In this document: one piece after another, positions 54,049-64,000 of the stretch
Position numbering within the stretch: the stretch's first letter is position 1
Layout of the letters: every line of letters starts with the position of its first letter
From: Prorocentrum cordatum
Lineage: Eukaryota; Sar; Dinophyceae; Prorocentrales; Prorocentraceae
Direction: 5' to 3'
DNA: 64,000 nucleotides
NCBI GenBank assembly: GCA_963575745.1
Contig: CAUYUJ010000670.1
Span: 582,379-646,378, forward strand
Made by a program: the position numbers and the translations under genes
The notes under the pieces: generated by a model
What the model saw: only the letters and a program-made list of their open reading frames with translations
The model's database searches: none
What the model was told of the DNA's origin: nothing

Positions 54049-56465
54049 ATGTGTGGAACTACTTTTCGGGGATTGTGAAATATCACTTGCGAGCAAGGGA
54101 TAGATAGGTGCATCGACGAATGCGTGCGTAATGTGGAGCTGGAGTTCGATTCGCAGAGGATGTGTTCGTGCCCATCATGTTGCGACCTGTTTCTGATGTG
54201 CCGATTCGGAGTCATCAATGGACGGGACGCGTTTTCCGACGCCAACTTGCATGTTTGAATGTTCTTACTTGCGCCATGGCGACAGGATAAGTTAGGAGAT
54301 GTCAATCGGCTCTCACCGCTAGTACAAGGTGCTAGCCTCCCCTTGCACAGGCCTGAGAGCAAGTAGGGATACGGATCAGGCGAGCTACCCCACATCTAAG
54401 TTTGCATGTCTTCAGACTTCGTCTGCGACCTTTCTCTTTAGCTTTGCTCGGCCTTACTTAATGCTTAGACCTGCCAGTGCAAGGCGGCCGCGAAGATCAT
54501 GTTGGCTTATGTGTCCAACTGTCACTAAGATACGACCAACCCTCCGCCCCACTGGTGACTCGTGCGCCTTACCGACGCCAGTCCCGCTGATATAGAAGGA
54601 GGATGCATCAGCCGCAGGGAGGTATGGAGAGTCAGGCTGGCTGGAGACCGGGGAGGACTAATTCCGCGGCCGTCTCCAGGACTCTTGCGGTGTATTGCCC
54701 AGCATGGCATTATGCATCTAGGCGTATTAATGGTTGACGTATCTCGCTGTCCAAACCATTCGAATTGACGATTTGGGAAAGCTGATCCCGACGGACGTCT
54801 CCTATGCTCAGCAGGACCGAGGGCGTTGCAAGGTAGACCAAATGCAACGTGCGGGTGCTCCCGCACGCGGCAACCGCGCAGCTCACTGCCCGAGTCAGCC
54901 CGAGCACTTTTGGAGCCCGGCTGCAGGGGCCCTGGGAGCCGATGGCCCGGCCGGCGCCGCGCCGCGGGGTTGCCCTTGCTGCTGACCGCTAGGCCAGCCC
55001 GCCGGGGAGGGGCAGGGGCTGGTGAGTCGGGAGCATTGAGACGGGGGTCAACGCAAACGGGGGTCAGCCAGGGCGCCAGATCCTGCAGGATCCTGTGAAG
55101 ACCCCCTCTCGCCGACCCGGGTTTGGGAGCCGCTCGTGGCCGCGAGGCGGCCGCGCATATTGGCTGACCCGGGTTTGCGAGGATCTGCATTGCAGTTTTT
55201 TTTTCCTGCATTGCGGTTTTTGGTTTCCTGCTGACCCGGGTCTGGATTGACCCGGGTCAGAAGATCCCCGAGTGAGCGAAAAGTAGGCTGCACTGTCCAG
55301 TCCAGGTGCAGGGGAGGGGGGGAAACCCCGTCTGAGCGGAGGTCCGACTCGGGTGAACCGGTCCGAGGGCGCATCAGAGCGCATCGCAGTGGATGTCAGA
55401 GCCAGGGTTGAGGCGCGCGGAAAACGACCCACCCTGCAGGACCAGTACCAGCGAGACGGGAGCCCGTGGGCGGGCACTTCAGGCAAAGCAGGGCAGCGGC
55501 GGGAAAGTGCCCCTTACGTGCGGGACTGTGCAGGAACATCGCAGGAAGGCGCCGCATGGCTACATCGGCCATATTGGGCACCCGCCATGGTGGCACGGAT
55601 AAGAGGGGGGGTGCATATCGACAGCATTCCGCGATGTTGGATCGGTTCGTCCCTCGACTTGTTCGTCGATGTACCTTCGGTTGCGATCAGGCATCGGCAT
55701 CGTGATACGTATGTAGCGCAGAAGCGAGAATGACCAGCCATAGTGCGAATGTCAGACGATGCGGCTGGTGCCCTTGCGATAGGGACTGACGCGGTGGATC
55801 AATCAGCTTTCTTCGAAAGTGTTGTCCCCACGGTATTGACGAAGATGGGCAAGGATACGTTTGAGGCAAAGTTTTCACATGAAGTCAGACACATCAGTGT
55901 ATCGTGATGCTTATGGCGCAAGAGCGCGTACGTTACAAGAACAATGATTGCGAGCCGAGCTATCGGCATCTGCCGCGACGCCGTTCCCAACATGCCAGTG
56001 ATTTAGCTGTGCCAAGGTCGGGAACAATTGTGGCCTGGGCATTATTCAGCAAGTTATCTACACTGTTGGCCGAAGGGTCGGAATTGCTTGAATTGCTAAT
56101 GTTGCCGAACGTTTTCCCAGCCCGCTAAGGAAGGAGCGTGTTCCAGTTCATCGTGCTCGTGTGTAATAATGTTTACCTTGCCTGTCTATCAAATTCCTCA
56201 CGTTCTGAACGATCGGTGCGTCTGTTCCAACACATCGGTCGGATTTGTCATATTTTCTCCCACTTCCCTCCCCCTGTCAGGGCTGCGATCCTCGGAGGTT
56301 GGGGGTGAGATCGAAGAGGAAAGGAGAGCTCCCCACTGAAATCGGGTTCGGTGTTGGGTTCGTGTCGTGCGGGGATCAAGGCGAAGCTGCGTGGGCGGGC
56401 GAGAGGAATGACTTCACTGTTGCTAGGGTGAGGCAAGGCAAGTGTCCGAATCTCCCCCAGTGGGC
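54049..56465. other. unassigned; structured motif near 55.05-55.26 kb
   Basis: Apart from repeated TGACCCGGGT motifs at 55040-55260 (separate finding), I see nothing. Frames are short and unconvincing. Confidence 0.35.
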
Positions 56466-56504
56466 GGGCGGTGGCCGGGTTGTCCCGCCTTGGTGTCTTG
56501 TGGA

Positions 56505-56632
56505 TGTCTCGTTGGTGTCCCGTCGCTATCCCGTCGATGTCCCGTCGGTGTCTTGTTCGTGTCCCGTCGGTGTCTCGTCGGTGTTTCGTCGGTGTGCCGT
56601 CAGTGTCCCGTCGGTGTCCCGTAGTGAGATTG
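56505..56632 (+). repeat. 11-bp minisatellite (TCCCGTCGGTG)n
   Basis: About eleven near-copies of TCCCGTCGGTG with single-base variants (TCTCGTCGGTG, TTTCGTCGGTG, TGCCGTCAGTG). Confidence 0.9.
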
Positions 56633-56800
56633 ATAGAGAGGTCGATGGTGAGATGTCTAGCGAGATCGATAATGAGATTGGTAGTAAGATCGATAGTGAG
56701 ATCGATCTTGAGATCGATGGTAGGATCGATAATGACATCGACTGGTGATATTGATAGTGAGATCGATAGTGCTATTGATGATGAGATCGATCGAGTGAGA
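56633..56800 (+). repeat. 12-bp minisatellite (GAGATCGATAGT)n
   Basis: It follows the 11-bp minisatellite directly. The unit GAGATCGATAGT (Glu-Ile-Asp-Ser in one frame) is repeated with variants about fourteen times. The 167-codon frame spanning both arrays is probably not a gene. Confidence 0.9.
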
Positions 56801-58700
56801 CGTCGGTTCCTATCCCCACCCCCCGAACCTCCTTAACACCTCAAGGGTGGTCGTATAGGTAGATTTGTTTCGAGCACTGCGCTTGTCATTGTTTGCCAGG
56901 CTTTGCGAGGTAGATGTGGCCATGGATGAAGATGCCTTGGCTGGCGTGCGGCCCTACCTCAGCGTCAAAGGTGCAAACTCCTGACCTCCACAGGAGGAGG
57001 CCCCGATGCTGGCCAACATTGGAACCGTGAACCTTTGTGAGGGCCATGCTCGGGCATCGTGGGACCGAAGGAGGCGAGAACACACACACACACGATGTAG
57101 CTTGCCGCGTCCGTACCGGGGAGAGCCCGTGGGGCCACTTGGAGTTTGGGGGGGGCGCGTGTCGGCCGTCCTGGGCTGCCGTTGTGGAACCTCTGAGGCC
57201 GTTCGGGGCTTGCGGGTCCTCCGGGGGCCTCGTGGGCCCTCCGAAGAGTGTGGTGGGCCTTTTGCGGGCGACTTTGGGGGAATCGTTGGGAGGCTCGGGG
57301 CAGCACGGTGCTCAGGTCACCCACACTGCTGGGTGTATTTGTGATGCGCCGGGGCCTCCGTAGTGGACAGCGGAAGAGGTACAGGAGTGGAAGGACAGGA
57401 TGCGTGTGATGAGGAGGGCGAGAGAGAGAGGGGGTAGTGACAATGTGTGGCGCATGATCACACATATGTATGCGTATACATGTGCGCTCAGAGTAGCATG
57501 CAACTAGATAGATGGAGAGGTCGATAGAGGCGAACAATAAAGGAGCCTAAGAGAGTTGTAGTCATCAGTCATGTGTGGTTACGTGCGCATGAACATACAT
57601 GTAGGGAGGGATATCACGACAAGCTTGTATACACCTTTGGATATAAAGAGAGAGAGAGAGAGACAAACAACAACAGATGACCAACAACCATGAAGACATA
57701 GCGAGAGAGAGAGGGACATAGAGAGAGATTGCGATCTATATGTGTATATAAATAGAGAGAGAGAAACAGAGAGAGAGATCTGACAACGTGGGTCGGTGGG
57801 TTCTTAACGAATGCCTGCCGAACTCTGAGCCCACTGCGGGGCACGCCACCCCGCGGGGCTTTCTCACGGCGAGTACGAGGGCATGCGGCGGGCTGGGGGG
57901 CTTGAGTCAGAGCGCCGCGTCGAGGTGCTGTCCCTGATCCGCGGCAATGTTGGATCAAGGCCAGGGCCGCCGCCCTCACGAGGGATCTGGATGATGAGCA
58001 GGGAGGAAGGGATGAGGGAAGAAGTGAAGGAGGAGGATGAGGAGGATCAGGAGGAGGAGAGAAGAGGAGATGGAGGAGGATGAGGAGGAGCGCGAGGGAG
58101 AGGAGGGGGAGGGTCGAGGAGGAACGGACACCGATGCCACTGCCCATCCCTCGTCGCCGCAGCTTGGTTCGACTCGCAGGTCTAGTCAACACGCACCCTC
58201 CGACAGGTCTTGGGAGTAGGAGTGTGGCTATCTGTTCGTCTCCCCCTACGTAGGGTGGGAAGATGAGCGCGGGGGGGTTCGTGGGGGAAGGGAGCTGAAC
58301 ATGCAGGAGGAGTGAGGACAGATTGGCAAGGGGAAGGGGGAAGCTAGAGGAACTCGGAGAAAGCGGTGGGAGGGAAAGAAGAGGGAGCAGGGGACGGGGA
58401 ATACGAAGAAGAGGGATGGATACGGGGGAGGACAAGGAGGAGAAGAAGAGCTAGGAGGAAGAGGGGGGAGAGGATGATGATGTTTTGGAACAAGACGATC
58501 AGGATAAATATGACACAGTGAATGGGTACCGCTGGACACATATTACGCACACTGCAGGCAGATCCAAACAAGGGGAAGCTGGAAACGCATCGTCCAGTGT
58601 GTTTGTCCGTGTGTTCGCCTGCCGGCTTAGTCAGCGCAAGTTCCCTATCTCAATCACATAAGAGCGCCAGTGGAAGTCCCTCTAATTGAGAAGGGTGGGG
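56801..58700. other. unassigned with GA/AGG simple sequence
   Basis: GA tracts (57640-57780) and AGG tracts (58000-58110, 58420-58475), with a CTTGG-like patch at 57120-57300. The 273-codon minus frame 57614-58435 is Leu/Ser/Pro-rich and driven by these tracts. Confidence 0.4.
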
Positions 58701-58807
58701 TGCTCGCAGAACCCCCCCCCCTCCCTTCAAGGGGACATTTCGGACCTCCCTCCCCCTTTGGGCCGGAGTGGGTTCGGGGGGGAAGTTTGTATGTTTGGTC
58801 AGAGGAT

Positions 58808-59150
58808 CGTGAGCGGCACAGATTTCCATCGTGAATGTTTTACACCGGGGGCGTGCAGACAAACATATTATTTGCATGGGATCGTGGAGGTTGAGGGCTT
58901 GAGAAGGCGATGTTAAGACCAGCATATGTGCACGGCACACATTTCCATCGTGAAAGGTTTAGGTCGGGCGTGTGCAGAACAACATGGTGGCACCGGATCA
59001 TAAAGGTTGAGGTCTTCAGAAGGCGATGTTGAGATCATCACATGTGCGATCGGGATATGGAGAAACCTATATTGTTTGAATACAATCGTGAGGGTTGAAG
59101 GCCTCTGAAGGTGAGGTTACGATCAGCAGATGTGCGCCGTATGGTATTCT
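58808..59150 (+). repeat. ~117-bp tandem repeat, three copies
   Basis: Copies start near 58810, 58929 and 59043. Shared strings are cACAgATTTCCATCGTGAA, GgGcGTGTGCAGA, ATCgTgaaGGTTGAGG and AGAAGGCGATGTTGAGATCA, followed by CAtATGTGC. The third copy is partly rearranged. Confidence 0.8.
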
Positions 59151-59204
59151 TTCCCAACCCTCGTGCGTTGGGTTCTCGTTTTGAATGGAGGTCTGCGGTC
59201 GCTT

Positions 59205-60225
59205 CCTGATGCGAGGCTGCGAACTGCGAAACTGTCGCTACGTTCGAGGGCTGCTAATTAGGGGTTCCAGCGGAGTGACGCCTTGCGCAGACCAAACTAG
59301 ACCTCGCCATCCCCAAAGGGCTGCGAACTGCAAATCTGTCGCCATGTTCGACTGCTGCTGGGGCGTCCAGCGGAGTTGCGCCTTGCGCATGTGGTACATT
59401 AAACCTCGCCATCCTTGGGGGGCTGCGAACTGCGGAACTGTCGCGGGGTTGTTGGGGGTCCAGCGGAGTGGCGCCTTACGCAGATCTAAACTAGACCTCG
59501 CCATCCCTTGGGGGCTGCGAACTGCGAAACTGTCGTTCGAGGGCTGCTGTGGGGTTCATTTGAGTGACGCCTTGCGCAGACCTATCTTTGACCTCGTCAT
59601 ACCTGGGGGGGGGGGTGCGAGCTGCGAAACTGTCGCCACGTTCTAGAGCTGCTAGGGGGTCCCGCGGAGAAGCGCCTCACGCCATCCTAGATTCGGCCTC
59701 GCCATCCCTGGGGGGGGGGGGGGGGGCAGCGAGCCGCGAGACCGTCGACAATTTTGAGGGCTGTGGGGGGGTCCCGTGGAGTGACGCCTTCGGTAGAGTC
59801 AGACTCGACCTCGCCATCCCTGGGGCGGCTGCGAGCAACGAAACTGTCGCCTCGCCACGTTCGAGGGCTGCTGGGGGGTCCAGCGGTGTGGCGCCTTGCG
59901 CAGATGTACATGAAGCCTCGCCATCCCTGGGGTGCTGCGAGTCTGTCGCCACTTCTGGGGGCTGCTGGGGGGTCCAGCGGAGCGACGCCTTACGCAGATG
60001 TGCACAACACCTCGCCATCCCTAGAAAGGCTGAGAACTGCGCATCTGTCGCCACTTTCGAGGGCTGCATTGGGGTTCATTTGAGTGGCGCCTCATGTAGA
60101 CTTGCATCAGACCTCGCCATCTCTTGGGGGCTTCGAACGGCGCGACCATCGACACGTTCGAGGTCTGCTGTGGGGTCCATTTGAGTGACGCCTTGCGCAG
60201 ACCTAGATTAGACCTCGCCATACCT
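59205..60225 (+). repeat. ~100-bp satellite, ten copies
   Basis: The phase marker CCTCGCCATCCCTgGGG recurs near 59302, 59404, 59495, 59591, 59696, 59809, 59915, 60009, 60111 and 60212 (spacing 91-113 bp). The unit continues GCTGCGAACTGCGAAACTGT, CGCCACGTTCGAGGGCTGCT, gGGGGTCCAGCGGAGTGACG and CCTTGCGCAGAcCTA. G-runs at 59611 and 59710 lengthen some copies. Confidence 0.93.
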
Positions 60226-60439
60226 GGGGGTCGACCCATTTCCAGGGACAAGCTGCTCATCCTGCGCGGTTTTTGTTTCTGACAGTTCAGGGACCCTGAG
60301 ATTTTTACGTCAGCCAGTTCAGAGATGTTCACGGAAATTGAACTTTCGATTTGTCTGAGCCGCGGGGAGTTTGGGGTCGCGAGGCGGCCGCGTCGATCCG
60401 ATCCCCGCCCCGTGCCGTGTCGGCGCCCCCCGATGGGGC

Positions 60440-60660
60440 ACGGCGCCGACGACAACGAAGACGACGACGTCGACGTCGATGACGACAAACACGACGACGA
60501 TGACGAACACGACGACGATGACGAACACGACGACGAACACGACGACGAACACAACGACGACGATGGCGGCGGCGACGACGACGACGTCGACGACAACGAC
60601 GATCCCGACGACGACGACGACGACGTCGACGACGACAACGACGACGAACACGACGACTGC
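60440..60660 (+). repeat. GAC microsatellite with GAACAC interruptions
   Basis: Poly-GAC interspersed with GAACAC and GATGAC hexamers. It gives a poly-Asp frame of 195 codons (60325-60912) that I regard as spurious, because the opposite strand and other frames are equally open. Confidence 0.9.
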
Positions 60661-61620
60661 TCGTTCCGAGCCGCTCCGATCCAGCCCTCGCCACCGCCGG
60701 TCGCGTTTTCTGGCCCCTCGGGCGCCACCCCCCTCGCGGCGTCTGCCCGGAGGCGACGGCGGCGGCGGGGGCGCGGTGGAGGCGCGCCCCTGGCCTCGCC
60801 CTTTCGCTCTTTCCAGGCCGACAGGGGTAGGTGCCAGAATGCAGCCGTGCCTCGTGGGTTTGAGGAGGGAGTTTTTTCATCGGCAATGCGGCGCGGTCCT
60901 CTGCCCCATTAGTGTTGCCAACCAGAGGAGAGCATGAACCCACGATCGTGTTGGTGGTTCGCGCGAAGTTCCTGGGGCCGGCTCCGACCTTTTTCCACGT
61001 TCGCTAGGCGGCATTATTGTTGTTGGTCCACAGTTTGTTGGGGGAAGGAGGAGCAAGGAGGTGAGACGAGGAGAAGGAGGAGGAGGAGGAGGAGGAGGAG
61101 GAGGAGGAGGAGGAGTGGAAGAAGGAGCGGAAAGGAAGAGGACTAGGAACAGGAGGGACACCAGCAACCTCATGGTCGGGCATGCCCTGTCCTCCGAAAC
61201 AGCGCGGGCCCAGGGGTGTATATGTCCTATCCGCCAGTCCGCGCGCGGTGCGCGCCCGCTGCTCGCGCCCCTTTCGCTCGGCCAGCGTTGACGAGGTGCT
61301 TTCAAGGAGGGGGATGGATGCTGCTGCGGAGGACCGAGGAGGAGGAGGAGGAGGAGGAGGAGTGAGAAGAGGGAGGCAGGATTGGCTCTGCCACGGAGGA
61401 AAGCAGGAGGGACGGGGGGGAGAAAAGAGAAAGCAAAACCAGGTTGCATCAACGAAGCTGCAGCATACACTCCCGGCTCAGGTCCCTTCCTCACATGTCC
61501 AATCAAGCACTCCTCCTTCACAACTTGAGGCGCCCCCTTGAACGACGAAAACCTTGTGAGCCTGGCGTTCAGGCGAAAGTGCCGGTTTGAGAAAAACCAC
61601 AGCATGCGTCTATCGATTGC
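60661..61620. other. unassigned with AGG tracts
   Basis: AGG/GGA tracts at about 61050-61115 and 61325-61365. The 242-codon minus frame 60877-61605 is Leu/Pro-rich across those tracts. Nothing recognised. Confidence 0.4.
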
Positions 61621-62200
61621 TATGGCATCTTAGGAGGTATGATCATTGAGTTGAACGAGGTGTCCAGCGAAAACCCCGTTGTGAAGCAAACACCGTTTCT
61701 TGTCTGCGCAATTGTTGCCTAATGTTGCACGTCTTGTCTTGGAATTCGAAACAGTCTGAAGCCTAACGTCAGGGCCGCATTTGGGAATTGACCGCACTCC
61801 ACGTTTGAAGTTGCTGCACATTGTTGAGGCGAATTGGCGCGGAGTTGGGGCGAAAACCACAGTTTGACAACGAGCCAGCGTCCATCCATAAGATTCCTGC
61901 AGTTCGTTCAAGACAAGTGTGCGAGGCGTGGTGGCGAGAGACTGATTATGAAAACGATCGCTCATGCTTGATTCTGTTGCTGATGTGTAAAACGAAGCGC
62001 TAAGCAACATCAGCATTCTGAAATCGACCTGCCCCCCATGCTTGAAGCTAGTGACAACGCTTAAGGCGGATGAACACGGTGCTCAGACGAATTAATCGCA
62101 ATTTGAGAATCACATGTCTTCCATCTTTGAAGTTGATGCTAACGTTTAAGACGAATGTGCGTAGCACTACTCGTCGGTTGTTGAACATACTTGTTTGGGG
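61621..62200 (+). repeat. degenerate repeat around TTGAAGTTGATGCTAACG
   Basis: Related strings occur near 61806 (TTGAAGTTGCTGCACATTGT), 62042 (TTGAAGCTAGTGACAACGCT) and 62131 (TTGAAGTTGATGCTAACGTT), each followed by a tAAG/tGAGgCGaAT block. This implies an old tandem array with unit near 90-120 bp. Confidence 0.5.
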
Positions 62201-62619
62201 GGTTCCCAGATCCCAACATTTGTTAGGCGACTTCCTACTTCAAGGGTCGTGGAATTTGTTCCTCCTCCCTCTGTTTCACGGAGGCGGGCGGAAGCCCAAC
62301 ACTTCCAATCCATCCCGACTTTATTGTTGTACCTATTTTTTCGGACCGACGTACACGGTGGGTGCATGATGTTGAAATCGATTCGTCCGCCGTCTTGAAG
62401 CGGTTGGAGGTCGCTGGCTTTTGGGTAGTATGCTTTTGACGCGTCGCGTGTCCCCACCAACCCATCGAGAACCGATGTCCAGGCACGATGTCGAGGCAAG
62501 TTGCCTTGAAGAGGGAAGTGGGGGAGCATGAACTGGAACAGAGAGTTGAGGAAACGTGTAACCTCGAAGTTTTAAATCAGCGTCAGCAGAGTCAGGAGAA
62601 CGGGCGGAGGACACGGATG

Positions 62620-62670
62620 AGGCGGGAGGAGGAGGAGGAGGAGGAGGAGGAGGAGGAGAAGGAGGAAGGT
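62620..62670 (+). repeat. GAG/AGG microsatellite
   Basis: (GAG)n of about 45 bp ending in AAGGAGGAAGG. Confidence 0.92.
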
Positions 62671-62824
62671 GAGCATCACGAAACATACGTTTGATGGAGC
62701 AAGGTCTCACTCAAGTTCTGGTGAACCATTGGTGGGAGGAGGAGGAAGAGGAGGAAGATGATGAGAAGGATGATATGGAGGTGGGGGAAGAAAAATGGGA
62801 ATAGGGGGCGGCGCGGATCAGGGT

Positions 62825-63065
62825 TGTCTCTCTTGGGCTCGGAACGTCTCTACTTGGAGCCCTCTTGTGGGCGCTATTGGTGGTTCTTGGGCTCTTGGGT
62901 CCGTCCTGAGGCCATTCGAGGAGCCTTGGGGGCCATCTTGGAGGACATCGATCAAAGAGGGGCGGGAGTAATTCGCCCCCCCCCCCCCTTCCTTCCTGCA
63001 GCCCCTGACATCGACTCTTGGGACCCTCTTGGGGCTCTTTTGGCGCGCTCTTGGACGCTCTTGGG
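62825..63065 (+). repeat. CTTGGG-rich repeat
   Basis: CTCTTGGGaCC and CCATCTTGGAGG variants of the window-wide family, ending at the satellite that begins near 63080. Confidence 0.7.
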
Positions 63066-63079
63066 ATACCGCACCCCCG

Positions 63080-64000
63080 CCGTCCGTGTCAAAACCAATG
63101 AAACTAATCGCGGGCCGTCCGCGCATGATCCAGACTTTGGTGCAAAGTGCAGTTTGTATTTTTGTTTGCAGAGGGTGGTTGGGGGTTGCTGGCGTTGCAC
63201 GCAGCCAGCAATTTGCCAGCCACCCCACCGCCGTTACCAAAAACCAATACAGAGTGATTGCCGGGCGTCCGCGCATGATTTAGATTTTGGTGCAAAGTGC
63301 ATTCCTGCCGTTGCAAGTGATGGTAGGGGGTGTTGGCTTTGCACGCATCAGTCAATATGGCGGCACCCCCGCCGTCTTTACTAAAAACCAATGGAGAGTG
63401 ATCGCCGGGCGTCGGCGCATGGTCCAGATTTTGGTACAATGTGAATTTTGTTTGGTTTGTTGATGGGGATGGCGGAGGTGTGTCGGCATGGTCCCGGGTC
63501 TGCCAGACGCAAATTGTTTGGTTCATTCCCACCCGCCCTCCCGACACCTGAGTGGTCCCGAGTCTCAGCATATTCAGCGGTCGCCCTTAGATGCGCTGCT
63601 ACTGGGAACCAATACAGGTCCCAGGTGCCAGGTGCGCGGCGCTGGGGTGAGGAGCGCCACGCGTACCCGGCGCCCACGCGCACCAGGCGTGCCAGGCGCC
63701 CGTGAGGTCCAAGCGTGTCAGGCACGCCCAGAGCGCCAGACGCGCCAGGTGCGCAAGTGTGCCGCATGCTCCAGACGCGCCAGGTGCGCCAGGTGCGCCA
63801 CGTTGGGGGCACGCGCAGAGTGTGCCAGGTGTGCCCGCGCACATCGGAAAGTTACGTCGGCCCTCAAAATCTGAGTCCCAAGCCAATGCGCAGCCGCGGC
63901 GAAGTAGCCATCATGATGTCTGGTGGGCCTGCGTCCAGCAGGCAATATGCTAGCAACTCTGCCTTTCCTGTCAAAAAGCCATGTAAAATCATCGCTGGGT
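63080..64000 (+). repeat. ~150-bp satellite running off the window end
   Basis: The unit begins with yACCAAAAACCAATACAGAG, then TGATcGCCGGGCGTCCGCGC, ATGATCCAGATTTTGGTgCA and AAGTGcA, with a variable second half ending in GGCGGCACCCCCGCCGTC. Clear copies start near 63090, 63237 and 63382, with degenerate pieces at about 63600 and 63970. A GCGCCAGGTGC minisatellite (about 63640-63830) interrupts it. Confidence 0.85.

Noticed and set aside
56245-56748. 167-codon frame with a Glu-Ile-Asp repeat
   Set aside because: The second half is the 12-bp minisatellite and the middle the 11-bp minisatellite; the remaining ~70 codons show no motif.
60325-60943. Poly-Asp, poly-Thr and poly-Arg frames of 188-204 codons
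   Set aside because: GAC microsatellite read in three frames.

Overview
The window looks like nuclear DNA from a dinoflagellate with a very large, GC-rich, repeat-laden genome. A Prorocentrum-like species is a guess from style, not a demonstrated identity. The reasons are: one gene is split into small exons whose inferred introns mostly begin GC or GA rather than GT and carry an AG|G at both ends; there is a matched pair of short intron-like elements with inverted termini; there are decayed Ty1/copia gag and integrase genes of the kind common in dinoflagellates; and satellites and microsatellites fill almost everything else. There is no operon structure, and I saw no rRNA, tRNA or CRISPR array.

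Positions 490-17195 (+ strand) hold the one conventional gene I can reconstruct, the C-terminal ~957 residues of a MYBBP1A/Pol5 (DNA polymerase phi family) nucleolar protein in ten exons. Its 5' end lies upstream of the window. All nine joins are in phase. Its introns contain nested satellites (3.27-5.55 kb), a palindromic MITE-like element (10.05-10.24 kb), a 1.5 kb GATGAT tract (12.6-14.1 kb), two copies of a 153-bp introner-like element (7880 and 11409) and blocks of a CTTGGG-rich higher-order repeat.

Positions 17.2-21.35 kb are downstream repeat and unassigned DNA. Positions 21.35-33.5 kb carry broken plus-strand open frames. A copia-type Gag remnant (coiled coil, Gag core, CCCH-like finger, interrupted by GA microsatellites) is recognisable at 22.9-25.75 kb. 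Its apparent 5' leader is repeated about 10 kb downstream at 31.5 kb. Between them lie several coding-looking frames I cannot name and a doubly palindromic MITE-like element at 30.3 kb.

Positions 33.5-42 kb are mostly unassigned, with a hairpin element at 35.15 kb and more CTTGGG repeat at 37.3-38.5 kb. Positions 42.5-50.4 kb contain, on the minus strand, a second decayed Ty1/copia element: a degenerate zinc knuckle near 48.5 kb, a gag-pre-integrase segment, an integrase core, and the post-integrase basic tail at 42.5-42.7 kb. Positions 50.5-64 kb are mainly satellites and microsatellites (56.5, 58.8, 59.2-60.2, 60.4, 61.7 and 63-64 kb) with no gene I can support.

I did not find a new defence or metabolic system. 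The most interesting material is the architecture of the split gene (splice-site duplications, introner-like copies, satellite-filled introns) and the palindromic elements. Long open frames elsewhere are mostly products of GC-rich tandem repeats. All exon boundaries are read by eye from phase, splice motifs and family resemblance, not from transcript data.
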